A stretch of DNA of 64,000 nucleotides from the NCBI RefSeq assembly GCF_000312505.2, contig NZ_HG326224.1, positions 186,001-250,000 of the forward strand, given 5' to 3'. Positions 53,413 through 64,000 of this stretch are shown one piece after another. The notes under the pieces are model-generated. The model was not told where the DNA came from and did not search any database. It saw nothing but the letters and a program-made list of their open reading frames with translations. The translations under genes and the position numbers were made by a program. The DNA comes from Fenollaria massiliensis (GTDB lineage Bacteria > Bacillota > Clostridia > Tissierellales > Peptoniphilaceae). How positions within the stretch are numbered: position 1 is the first letter of the stretch; every line of letters begins with the position of its first letter.

Positions 53413-55795
53413 CGTATAAATTTTCTAAATCTTCTTCTTCAATTAAAACTTTTCTTGGCTTAGATCCATCGTAGCCGCTAACAACGCCCATCTCTTCCAT
53501 TTGGTCAACGATTCTTGCAGCACGTGAGTAGCCTATCTTAAGTTTTCTTTGTAAATATGATATAGATGCTTGTCCGTCAGCTACAACCAGCTTAACCGCC
53601 TCATCATATAGATCGTCCTTATCATCTTGCATTGTTTGGCTAGTATTATTCGTGCTTATGGATTCAACAGCATCTTGATTATAATTTGCTTCACCTTGAT
53701 TTCTTATGAAATCGCAAACTCTCTTAACCTCTTTATCGCTGACAAAGGCGCCTTGAACTCTAATTGGCTTTGAAAGGTTCGATGGATAGTAAAGCATATC
53801 GCCCTTGCCTAATAATTTTTCAGCACCGCTCATGTCAAGTATAGTTCTTGAGTCAATTTGCGAAGAAACTTGGAAGGAAATTCTCGAAGGAATGTTCGCT
53901 TTTATAGTTCCTGTAATAACATCGACCGATGGTCTTTGAGTCGCTACAATTAAATGCATGCCAGCTGCTCTCGCCATTTGAGCAAGTCTACAGATAGCGT
54001 CTTCGACCTCTGTTGCAGCAACCATCATTAAATCAGCAAGCTCGTCTATAATTATAACTATCTGAGGCATTTTTTCTGTGATAGTATCAAGTTCATTATA
54101 GCTTTGCATGTCCTTGACATTGTTCTTTGCGAATAATTGGTATCTCTTCTCCATCTCTTGAACTGCCCAGTTTAGTGAGAATTGCGCTTTTTTAGCGTTT
54201 GTCACAACCGGTATCAAAAGATGAGGAATATTATTATAAACATTTAATTCAACAACTTTTGGGTCAATCATAATTAATTTTACTTCATCAGGTCTTGCCT
54301 TATAAAGTATACTCATGATTATGGTGTTGATACAAACACTTTTACCTGAACCTGTTGCACCAGCGATAAGTAAGTGTGGCATATTAGCAATGGAGCTGAT
54401 GATGGTATTACCTGTAACATCTTTTCCTAAAGCAAGCGGCAATTTTGATTTTAAATTTCTAAATTCGTCGCTATCCAGAATTTCTTTTAATAAAAGCGTA
54501 TCCTTATTCTTATTAGGCACTTCTATGCCTACCGCGCTCTTGCCTGGTATAGGCGCAAGTATCCTTATGTCAGTCGTTGCAAGTGCTAGAGCTAAGTTAT
54601 CTGATAGACTTAAAATCTTACTAACTTTAACACCAGCAGCTAAACTTATCTCGTATGAGGTAATAGTTGGGCCGCTGTTAACCCCAATAACTTTAGCATC
54701 AACGCCAAAATTGTTAAGCGTATCTTGAATAATCTTTATATTGTCCTTAATCTCTTTACCTTTTGAACTTGTGTTAGTAACTTCAACCTCTTTTAATAGA
54801 TTAAGTGACGGAAACTCATAATGAACTATATCTTCTTTATGAATTTCTTTTTCAATATCAATTTCTTCGTTATTATCTTCCGTCTCTTCAGTTTTTCGAG
54901 TTTTTTCTATCTCTTTTTTAATAGTCTTAGGCTTTTTATCAGTTTTTGGATTTTCTTTAGCCTTAAGATCGTCTTCTGTTTTATCTACTGCTTCTGTATT
55001 TTTAGTATTTGATGAATCATTAATCTTTATATCGATAAAATCATCGTCAAAGCCTTCAAGATTGATATCATTTGTGTTTGTAACGGTATTCGTATCTGAT
55101 TCACTATTTATAGTCTTGATATCATCTTCATCATTAAAGATATCATCTGAAGAAAGTATCTTTTTATTTCTCATTTCTTGTCTTTTAATCTTGATCTTTT
55201 CAACACTAGTTTCAATTCCATCTTGAATTTTATTCATAGTGTCATCAGTTTTTTGGATAATATCAGCTCTTTTAATGCTTGTTAGCGTATAAATGTTAAT
55301 TATATTAATAATAACTAAAATGATAACAGTACCAACGCCACCAAATAATCTATAAAAAAGGAAACCAAATACACCGCCTATTAGTCCGCCAGAAGCAAGT
55401 TCTCCTGCTGATTCAGTCGCTTGAGAAACGTGTGCTGAGAATGAACTCATAAGTGATGTAGATGAATCAAAAATAATTAAAAGACTTAAAAATATAATGC
55501 TTAATGATATTATTAATTTTTTTGCAAATGGTCTAGACTTTGGTATCAATAAAACCAAAGCTATTGCCAATAGATAAAATAAAAATATATTGTATCCAAG
55601 TGAAAAAAGGTAGACAAGACCACTCTTTATCCATCTGCCAAAAACACCAGTTGCATCACTATTTGCAAAAATTAGCAAAAATATGGACGCAAAAAGTATT
55701 ATTAGGCCTGATATCAATAAAGATTCGTTCTTATCTACCTTTTTATTTATTTTGCTCTTATTTTTTATATTTGTTCTTTTTTTTGTAGTTTTCAT
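53387..55795 (-). CDS. ftsK: DNA translocase FtsK/SpoIIIE
   Basis: The protein has 802 residues. About four membrane helices lie in the first 175 residues, after a basic cytoplasmic start. A charged Asp/Glu/Lys linker spans about 180-330. The motor has Walker [15 protein letters not shown] and Walker [13 protein letters not shown]. The C-terminal winged-helix gamma domain ([20 protein letters not shown]) reads DNA orientation. It moves chromosomal DNA through the closing septum. It lies 24 bp downstream of uppP. Confidence 0.97.
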   Translation of the reverse strand: MKTTKKRTNIKNKSKINKKVDKNESLLISGLIILFASIFLLIFANSDATGVFGRWIKSGLVYLFSLGYNIFLFYLLAIALVLLIPKSRPFAKKLIISLSIIFLSLLIIFDSSTSLMSSFSAHVSQATESAGELASGGLIGGVFGFLFYRLFGGVGTVIILVIINIINIYTLTSIKRADIIQKTDDTMNKIQDGIETSVEKIKIKRQEMRNKKILSSDDIFNDEDDIKTINSESDTNTVTNTNDINLEGFDDDFIDIKINDSSNTKNTEAVDKTEDDLKAKENPKTDKKPKTIKKEIEKTRKTEETEDNNEEIDIEKEIHKEDIVHYEFPSLNLLKEVEVTNTSSKGKEIKDNIKIIQDTLNNFGVDAKVIGVNSGPTITSYEISLAAGVKVSKILSLSDNLALALATTDIRILAPIPGKSAVGIEVPNKNKDTLLLKEILDSDEFRNLKSKLPLALGKDVTGNTIISSIANMPHLLIAGATGSGKSVCINTIIMSILYKARPDEVKLIMIDPKVVELNVYNNIPHLLIPVVTNAKKAQFSLNWAVQEMEKRYQLFAKNNVKDMQSYNELDTITEKMPQIVIIIDELADLMMVAATEVEDAICRLAQMARAAGMHLIVATQRPSVDVITGTIKANIPSRISFQVSSQIDSRTILDMSGAEKLLGKGDMLYYPSNLSKPIRVQGAFVSDKEVKRVCDFIRNQGEANYNQDAVESISTNNTSQTMQDDKDDLYDEAVKLVVADGQASISYLQRKLKIGYSRAARIVDQMEEMGVVSGYDGSKPRKVLIEEEDLENLYGESGEGLE

Positions 55796-55819
55796 ACAAT
55801 CCCTTCGCTTACATCTCTT

Positions 55820-56644
55820 TTATAAGTAGTTTGCTACAATACAAACAATTCCTAATACTACTAAGTAATAAGAAAATACATGGAATTTCTTATTATTAGC
55901 AAGTACTTTTATTAATCTAATCGCTAGTACTCCTGTTATAAAGCTTACTATAAGTCCGACTATCGCGTTTAAATCAAAACTTACAGTCGCTCCCTCTTTA
56001 TATATATCTTTTAATCCAAGTATAAAGCCACCAAACATAGCAGGTATTGCTAGTAAAAATGAAAAATCGACTGCATCCTTCTTATTTATTCCTAGTGCAT
56101 GAGAAATAAATATAGTTGAGCCTGATCTTGATATGCCTGGCAGTGCAGCAATGCCTTGTACTGCTCCAATTGCAAGCACTCTTGGTGCTCCAGCCTTAGT
56201 GATTCTCCTTGTTTTACTATACAAATTAATATCAATATAATATATCAATATTGCTGTTATGACGAAAAATACACCTATAAGTGATAATGACATATATAAT
56301 TGATCTAGATACTTTTCTATATATAAAGCGATGAAAACTGTAGGTATAGTCGCTAGTATGATGTATAGAGCTAGTTTTTGATAATGGTTTAGCTCTATTT
56401 TTTCTCTTTTGATTAATGAAGCAAGCATCTTAAAAAACTCTACTATCATGTTTATAACTTGTTTATGATAAACAAGCAAAATTGAAAGTAAGGTTCCAAA
56501 ATGCAAAACTTGTGAGAAAAATACATTACCTTCTTTTATATTAAATAAAATTTGAACTATTGCCAAGTGACCTGATGAGCTTATTGGCAAAAACTCTGTT
56601 ATGCCTTGAATTATAGCGAGTATTATTGCTTTAATTAATGTCAT
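55820..56644 (-). CDS. uppP: Undecaprenyl-diphosphatase (BacA type)
   Basis: The protein has 274 residues with about eight membrane helices. The motifs ITEFLPISSSGHLAIVQ and PGISRSGSTIFISHALG, the BacA active-site and phosphate-binding segments, are intact. It recycles the lipid carrier of peptidoglycan synthesis and gives bacitracin tolerance. It touches dut by one base (56644). Confidence 0.96.
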   Translation of the reverse strand: MTLIKAIILAIIQGITEFLPISSSGHLAIVQILFNIKEGNVFFSQVLHFGTLLSILLVYHKQVINMIVEFFKMLASLIKREKIELNHYQKLALYIILATIPTVFIALYIEKYLDQLYMSLSLIGVFFVITAILIYYIDINLYSKTRRITKAGAPRVLAIGAVQGIAALPGISRSGSTIFISHALGINKKDAVDFSFLLAIPAMFGGFILGLKDIYKEGATVSFDLNAIVGLIVSFITGVLAIRLIKVLANNKKFHVFSYYLVVLGIVCIVANYL

Positions 56645-57081
56645 TATTTAACTCCTGTTGAACCAAAGCCGCCATCTTGTCTTTCAGAGTCTGAAAGCTC
56701 ATCTACTTCTTCAAAATTTATTTTTTCATATTTTGATAAAACCATTTGAGCGATTCTCATACCATTTTCAATAGTAAAATCTTCTTTCGAAAAATTTATA
56801 AGAGGAACCTTTATTTCGCCTCTATAGTCACTATCGATAGTTCCGATACCATTGACAAGGCCAATGCCGTGCTTAATGCTAAGTCCTGATCTTGCTCTGA
56901 TTTGAACCTCGTAAGAAGAAGGTATCTCTAAATAGATACCTGTACTTACTAATCTAAACTCGCCAGCTTTTAATACAAGGTCTTCATCAAGTGAAGCTCT
57001 TATGTCAACGCCAGCTGAATTTTCTGTTTGGTATTTTGGTATTTCATTTTTACTCTTATTTATTATCTTAATAGTTGCCAT
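56644..57081 (-). CDS. dut: dUTP diphosphatase
   Basis: The protein has 145 residues, the trimeric family. All five motifs are visible, including AGVDIRASLDE (1), RARSGLS (2), NGIGTIDSDYRGEI (3) and the C-terminal ERQDGGFGSTG arm (5). It hydrolyses dUTP to dUMP, in line with the dCMP deaminase gene at 14366-14809. It lies 12 bp after pnp. Confidence 0.96.
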   Translation of the reverse strand: MATIKIINKSKNEIPKYQTENSAGVDIRASLDEDLVLKAGEFRLVSTGIYLEIPSSYEVQIRARSGLSIKHGIGLVNGIGTIDSDYRGEIKVPLINFSKEDFTIENGMRIAQMVLSKYEKINFEEVDELSDSERQDGGFGSTGVK

Positions 57082-57093
57082 AATTTTATCCTA

Positions 57094-59190
57094 TTATTTT
57101 GATTCCCCGTCAGAATTTTCTACTAAAGCTTTTCTTGAAAGATTGATTCTGCCTTGTTCATCAATAGATGTAACCTTAACCATAATTTCATCGCCAAGCT
57201 TTAATACATCTTCAACTTTATTAACTCTGTCTTTAGAAATTTGTGAAATGTGTAATAAACCTTCTTTGCCATTTAACACTTCAACAAAAGCTCCAAAATT
57301 AGTTATTCTATTAACTTTACCAAAGTAAACTTCGCCTACTTCAACTTCTTTGACGATGTCTTCTATCATCTTCTTAGCACCGTTAAGTCCTTCAGTAGTA
57401 TCAGCTGAGATGTATACGTCACCGTCATCAGTTATATCAATCTTAGCGCCAGTTTCTTCGATAATCTTGTTAATTACCTTTCCGCCTGAGCCTATAACAT
57501 CTCTAATCTTATCTGGATCTATCTTGATTGTTGCAATCTTTGGTGCATATTCAGATAATTCTTTTCTTGGTTCACTAATAGCTGATGTGATTACACCAAG
57601 TATTTGGAATCTCGCTTTCTTAGCTTGTTCTAGAGCCACTTTCATGATCTCTTCGTCTATACCTTGAACCTTGATATCCATTTGCATAGCTGTGATACCA
57701 TCTTTAGTACCAGCTACTTTAAAGTCCATATCTCCAAGGTGATCTTCAAGTCCTTGAATATCTGTTAATATCTTAGTATTTGCATCTGATTTAATAAGTC
57801 CCATAGCAATACCTGCTACTGGTTTTTTAATTGGTACACCAGCATCCATAAGAGCAAGTGTTGATCCGCATATACTTGCTTGTGATGAAGAACCGTTTGA
57901 GCTTAGTACTTCTGATACAAGTCTTATAGTGTATGGGAACTCTTCAAGTGTTGGTATAACTGGAACTAAAGCTCTTTCAGCAAGGGCTCCATGGCCTATC
58001 TCTCTTCTGCCTGGGCTTCTAAGCGGTCTAACGTCTCCAACTGAATATGGAGGGAAATTGTATTGATGCATATAGTGTTTTTCGCCCTCTTCAACCAAGC
58101 CGTCTTGTGATTGACTGTCGCCAAATGAGCCAAGTGTAGCTATAGTTAAAACTTGAGTTTGACCTCTTTTGAATAATCCTGATCCATGAGCTCTAGGTAA
58201 TAAGCCTACTTCTGCAGAAAGTGGTCTGATTTGTTCAGTATTTCTTCCGTCAGGTCTTAAGTTTCTTTCAAGTATACCTTTTCTGAACTCTTCACTAGTG
58301 ATATCATCAATAGTTTTAAGTATGCTCTTTTGATCTTCTGGATATTTTTCAAGATATTTATTTAGTATAGTATCCTTAAGTGATTCGCTGTTTTCAATTC
58401 TTTGGATCTTGTCAGCTTCAAATATAGAGTCTTTAATGTCTTCTCTAAACTCTTTATCGATTTCATTAAAAATTTCTTCTTTTGCTTCAAATTTTTCAAA
58501 TGAATATTTTTCTTTACCTATCTTTTTGATAATTTCTTCTTCAAATTCGCAAATTTCTTTGATAGCTTCGTGTCCCTTTAGTATAGCCTTTATCATTTGA
58601 TCTTCAGAAACTTCATTTGATCCTGATTCTACCATCATGATAGCGTCCTTTGTGCCTGAAATACATAGGTTTATATCAGACTTTTCCATCTCTTCTTGTT
58701 TTGGGTTGATAACGTATTCACCATCTATAAGTCCAACGTAAACAGCTGCTGTTGGTCCGTTAAATGGTATATCAGAAATACATAAAGCAACTGATGAACC
58801 AATCATAGCAGCAATTTCTGGACTATTGTCTGGATCAACTGAAAGTACTGTTGCTATGACTTGTACGTCATTAAAAAAGCCCTCAGGAAATAAAGGTCTA
58901 ATTGGTCTATCAATCAGCCTTGAAGTTAAAACTGCTTTCTCTGAAGGTCTTCCCTCTCTTTTTATATATCCTCCTGGTATCTTGCCAACAGAATAAAATT
59001 TTTCTTCGTAATCAACACTTAATGGGAAGAAGTCTACCCCTTCTCTTGGTGCTTTTGTGCTTGTCGCATTAACTAAAACATAAGTATCTCCATACTTAAC
59101 TAAGCAAGAGCCACCAGCTTGCTCGCACATCTTTCCTGTTTCAATTTCTAAAGGTCTACCTGCTAAGGTAGTTTTAAAATTTTCTTGCAT
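57094..59190 (-). CDS. pnp: Polyribonucleotide nucleotidyltransferase (PNPase)
   Basis: The protein has 698 residues: two RNase PH domains ([19 protein letters not shown] in the first; [21 protein letters not shown] and [13 protein letters not shown] in the second), a helical linker, a KH domain ([19 protein letters not shown]) and an S1 domain at the C-terminus. It degrades RNA 3'-5' by phosphorolysis. It is separated from rpsO by 48 bp with a small hairpin, the usual rpsO-pnp pair. Confidence 0.98.
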   Translation of the reverse strand: MQENFKTTLAGRPLEIETGKMCEQAGGSCLVKYGDTYVLVNATSTKAPREGVDFFPLSVDYEEKFYSVGKIPGGYIKREGRPSEKAVLTSRLIDRPIRPLFPEGFFNDVQVIATVLSVDPDNSPEIAAMIGSSVALCISDIPFNGPTAAVYVGLIDGEYVINPKQEEMEKSDINLCISGTKDAIMMVESGSNEVSEDQMIKAILKGHEAIKEICEFEEEIIKKIGKEKYSFEKFEAKEEIFNEIDKEFREDIKDSIFEADKIQRIENSESLKDTILNKYLEKYPEDQKSILKTIDDITSEEFRKGILERNLRPDGRNTEQIRPLSAEVGLLPRAHGSGLFKRGQTQVLTIATLGSFGDSQSQDGLVEEGEKHYMHQYNFPPYSVGDVRPLRSPGRREIGHGALAERALVPVIPTLEEFPYTIRLVSEVLSSNGSSSQASICGSTLALMDAGVPIKKPVAGIAMGLIKSDANTKILTDIQGLEDHLGDMDFKVAGTKDGITAMQMDIKVQGIDEEIMKVALEQAKKARFQILGVITSAISEPRKELSEYAPKIATIKIDPDKIRDVIGSGGKVINKIIEETGAKIDITDDGDVYISADTTEGLNGAKKMIEDIVKEVEVGEVYFGKVNRITNFGAFVEVLNGKEGLLHISQISKDRVNKVEDVLKLGDEIMVKVTSIDEQGRINLSRKALVENSDGESK

Positions 59191-59213
59191 CTCACATCTC
59201 CTTTAATCTAATA

Positions 59214-59240
59214 AAAGAGCGGGATATCCCCGCCCTCTTT
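59214..59240 (-). terminator. Hairpin between rpsO and pnp
   Basis: On the minus strand AAGAG-CGGG pairs with CCCG-CTCTT across a 2-nt bulge, followed by TTTAT. It probably gives partial termination or an RNase processing site, as pnp has no visible promoter of its own. Confidence 0.5.
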
Positions 59241-59505
59241 ATCCTCTGATATTTAATCTGTCTATCAATTCACGATATTTTTCAATATCTGTGTTATACA
59301 AATATTTTAAAAGACCCTTTCTTTGACCGATCATTTTAAATAAACCTCTTCTTGAGTGATGGTCTTTCTTGTGTGTCTTTAAGTGTTCTGTAAGGTCATT
59401 GATTCTCTTAGTAAATATAGCTATTTGTACTTCTGTAGAACCAGTGTCCCCTTCGTGCATTTTAAAATCATCAATGATTTTTGATTTTTCTTCTTTTGAT
59501 AACAT
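59239..59505 (-). CDS. rpsO: 30S ribosomal protein S15
   Basis: The protein has 88 residues, exact family length. [32 protein letters not shown] and LLKYLYNTD are diagnostic 16S rRNA contacts. An unusually G-rich AAGGGGGAAAC lies before the ATG. It has its own promoter and a folded leader. Confidence 0.98.
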   Translation of the reverse strand: MLSKEEKSKIIDDFKMHEGDTGSTEVQIAIFTKRINDLTEHLKTHKKDHHSRRGLFKMIGQRKGLLKYLYNTDIEKYRELIDRLNIRG

Positions 59506-59541
59506 TTTGTTTCCCCCTTAATAATATTTGCCTCAGCCAAG

Positions 59542-59565
59542 TGTATCGACGGGAACGATATACAT
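59542..59565 (-). promoter_or_regulatory. Leader hairpin upstream of rpsO
   Basis: TGTAT-ATCG and CG-TCG-ATACA fold around a TTCC loop (with internal mismatches) in the leader about 40 nt before rpsO. S15 represses its own translation through leader RNA in several bacteria. Function here is inferred. Confidence 0.4.
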
Positions 59566-59584
59566 AGCATAAGGTACCTATATT

Positions 59585-59613
59585 AGTATATCATGAACTT
59601 TAGCATTTGTAAA
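59585..59613 (-). promoter_or_regulatory. Promoter of rpsO-pnp
   Basis: On the minus strand, TTTACA (59608-59613) and TATACT (59585-59590) are 17 bp apart, between ribF and rpsO. Confidence 0.7.
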
Positions 59614-59630
59614 GCATTTTATACTCATAA

Positions 59631-60530
59631 TTATAAATAATCTTCAAAATTTTTTGCAAAATCTATATCGCTCTTGATTTGCTTAATCAAATCATCTTTA
59701 TCTTCAAAATTTAACATATCTCTGATCCTATAAATAAAGTATAATCTCACAGTATCATCGTATATGTCATCTTTAAAATCGAAAATGTTTGTCTCAACGC
59801 TTACAAAATCTTCATTAAAACTTAAGTTTTTGCCAACGCTAGTAACTGATTTATATATTTGGTCTTTAATCTTAATCTTTGTTACGTATACGCCTTGATA
59901 TGGAATGATGTAGCCTGTGTTTATATTTAGATTTGCTGTTGGTATACCAACTGTTGAGCCATATTTCTTGCCATGGATAACCTTTGACTTTATCGAATAG
60001 TACCTTGATAATTCTTTGTTTGCACTCATCACTTCGCCTGATAGTATCAATTTTTTAATATTGCTAGATGAAATTTTTTGCATTTTTTCGTCTAGTTCAA
60101 AATTTAATACTATGGCTTCGCCGCCTGCTTCTTTCATCATCTCTTTAAGAAGGGCTGTGTCTCCTAATTTGTCAAGGCCAAAAGTATAGTCCTCGCCTGA
60201 ATAAGTTTTTATCGCTTTTAACTTATCTAATAATATATCTTTAACAAAGGCTTTTGGCTCTGTTCTTTTCAGTTCATCTGTAAAATCAATTACATAGACT
60301 GTATCTATACCAAGCTCTTCAAGTATCTTGATCTTATCATCTATAGTCGTTATGCTTTTTGCATTTTTAAAATCGAGTAATAAAACAGATGATAAAACTT
60401 TATCTCTTTTGGCATCACTTATGCAAGTCTTGATTATTTTTAAGTGTCCTAAGTGCATTCCATCAAAGTAACCAAGCGCTATATAGCATTTTTCACTTGT
60501 AAACTCATCTTTTAAGTTAATTATCCTCAT
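59631..60530 (-). CDS. ribF: Bifunctional riboflavin kinase / FAD synthetase
   Basis: The protein has 299 residues. The N-terminal nucleotidyltransferase domain has ALGYFDGMHLGHLKII and YSGEDYTFGLDKLGD; the C-terminal flavokinase domain has HGKKYGSTVGIPTANL and a YQGVYVTKI strand. It makes FMN and FAD, which Rnf and other flavoproteins need. It overlaps truB by 14 bp. Confidence 0.96.
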   Translation of the reverse strand: MRIINLKDEFTSEKCYIALGYFDGMHLGHLKIIKTCISDAKRDKVLSSVLLLDFKNAKSITTIDDKIKILEELGIDTVYVIDFTDELKRTEPKAFVKDILLDKLKAIKTYSGEDYTFGLDKLGDTALLKEMMKEAGGEAIVLNFELDEKMQKISSSNIKKLILSGEVMSANKELSRYYSIKSKVIHGKKYGSTVGIPTANLNINTGYIIPYQGVYVTKIKIKDQIYKSVTSVGKNLSFNEDFVSVETNIFDFKDDIYDDTVRLYFIYRIRDMLNFEDKDDLIKQIKSDIDFAKNFEDYL

Positions 60531-61398
60531 ATTTATAAACCTTTTTCATATAAATATTCTTTCTGCCACTCTCATCTTTTTTTACATAGCCCACGCCGCA
60601 AAATTTATCAGCGCAGTAAACCTTGTAATATTCTTCATTGTATGCATTATTCACATAAGAATTCATACCATTTTGAACGGCTTTAAACCTTTTTTCATGA
60701 AGTTTTAGTACAGGCAAATCTATGAGTGTATCGACTGGAATAAGGTCATCCTCTTCCATATCATCTATGCATATAGCCTCATCAATATTTAATGGACCGC
60801 TATAGTACCTCATAAGATAATCTATATATGATATAGTTCCTAATCTTTGCGCTATATCAAAGGCTAGCGTCCTAATATAAGTTCCTGTTGAGACATCACT
60901 CATGACTATGGCATAAGATTTTTCTTTGTTAAATTTCAAAAGTCTGTTTTTATAAATTTGAACAGTTTTTGCTCTTGAAGCTGTGTCTATGTCGATGTTT
61001 TCTCTGGCTAATTTATACATAGGCACTCCATTAATCTTTTTCGCGGAATATTTTGGCGGAACTTGCTCGTAAGCGCCTTCTATCTCATCCAAGACTCTTA
61101 ATAAATCACTTTTTTCAAAGTCCCATGCTTCTTTATCGGTAAATTCTCCTTCAGCATCTAGAGTCTCTGTTGTTTTGCCAAAAATTATTCTATAAATATA
61201 AGCTTTTTTATCAAAATCCAGAAAATCTATAAACTTAGTTGCTTCACCGACCGCTATGGGCAGTACGCCAAAAGCCATAGGATCTAAGGTGCCTATATGT
61301 CCGGTCTTCATCTTGCTCAGATGCTTTACCTTATTTGTATAATATCTACTAGACTTGCCTTTTTCCTTAAAAACATTGACTACTCCGCTAGTTTGCAT
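60517..61398 (-). CDS. truB: tRNA pseudouridine-55 synthase
   Basis: The protein has 293 residues from MQTSGVVNVFKEKGKSS. The catalytic aspartate is D39 in GHIGTLDPMAFGVL, followed by VGEATKFIDF and VSTGTYIRTLAFDIA. It forms pseudouridine 55 in the T loop of tRNAs. It overlaps nrnA by 11 bp and ribF by 14 bp. Confidence 0.96.
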   Translation of the reverse strand: MQTSGVVNVFKEKGKSSRYYTNKVKHLSKMKTGHIGTLDPMAFGVLPIAVGEATKFIDFLDFDKKAYIYRIIFGKTTETLDAEGEFTDKEAWDFEKSDLLRVLDEIEGAYEQVPPKYSAKKINGVPMYKLARENIDIDTASRAKTVQIYKNRLLKFNKEKSYAIVMSDVSTGTYIRTLAFDIAQRLGTISYIDYLMRYYSGPLNIDEAICIDDMEEDDLIPVDTLIDLPVLKLHEKRFKAVQNGMNSYVNNAYNEEYYKVYCADKFCGVGYVKKDESGRKNIYMKKVYKYEDN

Positions 61399-62341
61399 TG
61401 TCAACATATCCTTTCAATCTCTTAACTAGCTCATCTAAACTGCCCTTATAAGTTAATCCAGCAGCGTATTTATGTCCGCCGCCATCAAAGTCTTCTCCAA
61501 TGCTACCTACGTCGTATTTGTACTTGCTTCTTAAAGAAACTTTGTAAATATCGTTAAGTTCTTTGACTATGGCAATCATGTCATAATCTTCAAGTCCTTG
61601 TAAAAATGCAAGTATATCGTCAGTATCGTCCCTACTTGTGTTAGTCTTAAGAAAATCATCATTCTCCAAAACTAAATAAGCAAAATCTTTATAGAAATTT
61701 ATTTTATTAATAGCAAGTTTATATAAATCAAAAATATTTTTACTCATGCTTCTATAAAGCTTTATATTTATCTCATTTATATCAATTCCATAGCTCATAA
61801 GCTTGGAAACTTTTTGCATAGTCTCATCTGTTGTCGACGAGTACATAAACCTTCCTGTGTCAGTATCCATACCGATGTAGAGCATAGTGGCAATTTCTTT
61901 ATTCATAGGCAGCTCAAGTTCTTTTATGATATCATAAACTATCTCAGCGCTTGATGAATACTCTTCTAGAACATAATTTATATCTCCAAAATACTTATTG
62001 CTCTTGTGATGATCTATGTTGATAATTTTTTTCGCAAATTTTAAATTATCTTCATTAAGAAGTCTTCTCTCATCAGCGCAATCAATTACTAAAAGCACAT
62101 CGCACTCGCTCATGTCATCATCATAAAACTTTGTTTCTTCGATAAACTTGTATTTACTAGGAATATCATCAGGCTTAATTATATTTATAGTTTTATTTTT
62201 ATATTTTTCTTTAAGTGAAAGATAAAGGCCAAGCGTTGACCCCATGTTGTCCCCGTCTGGAGATTTGTGAGAGATAATGTTTATGCTAGATGCATTTTCA
62301 ACCGCTAGACCAATATCTTTTATACTGTTATTACTCTTCAT
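61388..62341 (-). CDS. nrnA: DHH/DHHA1 phosphoesterase (NrnA-type oligoribonuclease / pAp phosphatase)
   Basis: The protein has 317 residues. The DHH domain has ISHKSPDGDNMGSTLG, a VLLVIDCADE strand and the NIDHHKSN signature; the C-terminal DHHA1 domain has DFDGGGHKYAAGL. It degrades nano-RNAs and dephosphorylates pAp in the cytoplasm. Its position between rbfA and truB is the standard Firmicutes order. It overlaps rbfA by 11 bp. Confidence 0.94.
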   Translation of the reverse strand: MKSNNSIKDIGLAVENASSINIISHKSPDGDNMGSTLGLYLSLKEKYKNKTINIIKPDDIPSKYKFIEETKFYDDDMSECDVLLVIDCADERRLLNEDNLKFAKKIINIDHHKSNKYFGDINYVLEEYSSSAEIVYDIIKELELPMNKEIATMLYIGMDTDTGRFMYSSTTDETMQKVSKLMSYGIDINEINIKLYRSMSKNIFDLYKLAINKINFYKDFAYLVLENDDFLKTNTSRDDTDDILAFLQGLEDYDMIAIVKELNDIYKVSLRSKYKYDVGSIGEDFDGGGHKYAAGLTYKGSLDELVKRLKGYVDNAN

Positions 62342-62720
62342 CTTCTTTTTGCTCTTCGTTTGTTTTTTCTTCGCTCTCTAAGTTTAATTTATTTAAAATC
62401 TTTTGAATTTCTATACTATATTCAACGCTTTCATCAATTTTAAATCTAAGTTCAGGAACTTGTCTGATTTCTAAAACTTTTGCAAGACGTGATCTGATAT
62501 AGCCCTTAGCATTTTCTAAGGCGCTTAAGGTATCTTCTTTAGTTTTTTGGCTGCCATAAATTGAGAAATATATAGTAGCCACAGAAGTATCATTAGATAG
62601 CTCAACCTTAGATACGCTAGTCATTTGATCAATTCTAGGGTCCTTAAGTCCTTCGATTAGTAACTCAGAGATAATTCTTTGTATTTCAGATTGTACTCTA
62701 TATAATCTTCTCTTGTCCAT
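62331..62720 (-). CDS. rbfA: Ribosome-binding factor A
   Basis: The protein has 129 residues with a KH-like fold. RVQSEIQRIISELLIEGLKDPRI and the C-terminal RQVPELRFKIDESVEYS pattern are typical. An acidic Glu-rich tail (EEKTNEEQKEDEE) extends it. It matures the 16S rRNA 5' end in 30S assembly. It is 11 bp downstream of infB. Confidence 0.96.
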   Translation of the reverse strand: MDKRRLYRVQSEIQRIISELLIEGLKDPRIDQMTSVSKVELSNDTSVATIYFSIYGSQKTKEDTLSALENAKGYIRSRLAKVLEIRQVPELRFKIDESVEYSIEIQKILNKLNLESEEKTNEEQKEDEE

Positions 62721-62731
62721 AATATCACCTA

Positions 62732-64000
62732 TTAAGCCTTAACTTCTTCTATGATGTAGGCTTCCATTTCGTCGCCTTCCTTGATGTCATTATAATTTTC
62801 AAGACCTAGACCAGCTTCATATCCAGTAGCTACTTCTTTAGCGTCATCTTTAAATCTCTTTAATGAAGAAATGCCTCCGTCATGAATAACCACATCGTCT
62901 CTAAGAAGTCTTATACTTGAATTTCTTGTAATCTTTCCGTTGTCAACATAGATACCAGCAATGCTTTGTCCGTTAGGTAATCTAAATGTAGCACGTACAG
63001 TTGCTCTACCTAAAACAGTTTCCTTAGTCTTTGGCTTAAGCATACCCTTAACAGCGTTTTTGATATCATCTATGATGTCGTAAATAACTCTATATGTCTT
63101 AACTTCAATGCTTTCAGCGTTTGCTAAGTCCATCGCACCATTGTTTGGTCTTACGTTAAATCCTATGATAATGGCGTTTGATGCGCTAGCAAGCATTACG
63201 TCAGACTCACTGATTCCGCCTACACCGCTGTGTATAACGCTTACCTTAACTTCTTCGTTTGAAAGCTTTGTAAGTGATGAGGCGATGGCTTCGATTGAAC
63301 CCTTGTTGTCCGCCTTGATGATTACATTTAAGTCTTTTAGCTCGCCTTCTTTGATTCTGTCAAATAGATTGTCCAAAGAAACTTTTTGAGTAGCTGTAAT
63401 CATTTCTTCTCTTTGCTTTTCTTTTCTCATCTCAGCAATGGCTCTAGCCTTCTTTTCAGATTCAACTGCGTAGAAAAATTCGCCTGCTTCAGGAACTTCG
63501 CTTAAGCCCATAATCTTAACTGGTGTACTTGGTGTTGCCTTCATGATGCCCTTACCGTTATCATCAACCATAAGTCTAATTTTACCGCAAGATGTTCCTG
63601 ATACAACATAGTCGCCCTTCTTAAGAGTTCCTTTTTGTACTAGAACAGTCGCTGTAGGTCCTTGTCCTTTATCAAGTTGAGCTTCAATTACTGTACCCAT
63701 TGCTCTTCTATTAGGATTTGCCTTGATGTCTTCCATCTCAGCAACTAGAATAATCATTTCAAGTAGTTCATCTATATTGATTCTCTTCTTTGCAGATACT
63801 TCTACTGTAATAGTTGATCCACCCCATTTTTCTGGAAGTAAATCATTATCTGCTAGCTCTTGATATATTCTTTCAATATTTGCTTCTGGTCTATCTATCT
63901 TGTTAATAGCTACGATGATAGGTACGCCAGCTGCTTTACTGTGAGAGATGGCTTCCTTTGTTTGTGGCATGATACCATCATCTGCTGCGACAACTATTAC
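62732..64000 (-). CDS. infB: Translation initiation factor IF-2, C-terminal part
   Basis: The frame is open to the right edge ([17 protein letters not shown] at the end of the window), so the N-terminus and part of the GTPase domain are missing; 422 residues are visible. The remaining G domain has [14 protein letters not shown] (the NKxD motif) and TVEVSAKK. Domains II, III ([17 protein letters not shown]) and IV follow to a normal C-terminus. IF-2 brings fMet-tRNA to the 30S subunit. First visible gene of the infB-rbfA-nrnA-truB-ribF string. Confidence 0.97.
   Translation of the reverse strand, partial: VIVVAADDGIMPQTKEAISHSKAAGVPIIVAINKIDRPEANIERIYQELADNDLLPEKWGGSTITVEVSAKKRINIDELLEMIILVAEMEDIKANPNRRAMGTVIEAQLDKGQGPTATVLVQKGTLKKGDYVVSGTSCGKIRLMVDDNGKGIMKATPSTPVKIMGLSEVPEAGEFFYAVESEKKARAIAEMRKEKQREEMITATQKVSLDNLFDRIKEGELKDLNVIIKADNKGSIEAIASSLTKLSNEEVKVSVIHSGVGGISESDVMLASASNAIIIGFNVRPNNGAMDLANAESIEVKTYRVIYDIIDDIKNAVKGMLKPKTKETVLGRATVRATFRLPNGQSIAGIYVDNGKITRNSSIRLLRDDVVIHDGGISSLKRFKDDAKEVATGYEAGLGLENYNDIKEGDEMEAYIIEEVKA

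Overview
The window is a low-GC, AT-rich stretch of a Firmicutes chromosome. Gene content fits an anaerobic, probably coccoid member of the Tissierellia/Peptoniphilaceae (Gram-positive anaerobic cocci). The evidence is a six-subunit Rnf complex, a split-P glycine cleavage system (gcvPA/gcvPB), a selenocysteine tRNA, a cysteine-free ribosomal protein S4, and a radC-mreC-mreD-mrdA cluster without mreB. The genus cannot be fixed from the sequence alone. Both ends are cut: a DUF4300-like gene at the left and infB at the right.

Layout. (1) 1-3010: end of a DUF4300-like gene, rpsD with its promoter and leader, and a catalytically dead M3-peptidase-like protein. (2) 3013-9428 (minus): glycine cleavage operon gcvT-gcvH-gcvPA-gcvPB, then a YitT-family membrane protein and a MalY/PatB aminotransferase. 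(3) 9429-10935: an unassigned gcv leader region and an intact IS30-family insertion sequence. (4) 11090-21004 (minus): rplM-rpsI, and a dnaE-pfkA-pyk-dCMP deaminase-mscL-pepF string. (5) 21062-23720 (plus): a DUF4190-type protein, a frameshifted lgt and a DUF2812-like membrane protein. (6) 23737-24481 (minus): a folT-type ECF transporter subunit under a tetrahydrofolate riboswitch. (7) 24506-38433 (minus): rnfCDGEAB, a NusG-II domain protein, a Gx/HepS-like protein, radC, mreC, mreD, an oversized PBP2 and a two-gene radical-SAM module. The first radical-SAM gene and rnfB are frameshifted. (8) 38430-43789 (minus): polA-coaE-lytic transglycosylase-solute-binding lipoprotein. (9) 43845-46770: tRNA-Lys, rpsT, selC (tRNA-Sec) and a phosphohexomutase with an extra N-terminal region. 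(10) 46778-64000 (minus): a long string infB-rbfA-nrnA-truB-ribF-(promoter)-rpsO-pnp-dut-uppP-ftsK-rimO-pgsA-pncC-recA, ending in an SbcD-like nuclease and a Rad50/SbcC-like ATPase broken into three separate genes.

Most of the window is housekeeping. The most unusual features are the split Rad50-like module downstream of recA, the M3-family pseudopeptidase, selC with its own promoter and terminator, the THF riboswitch, and three genes (lgt, the TIGR03960-type radical SAM gene, rnfB) each broken by an indel at or beside an A/T homopolymer. These frameshifts could be sequencing or assembly errors, real mutations, or sites rescued by slippage. The sequence alone does not decide between these.
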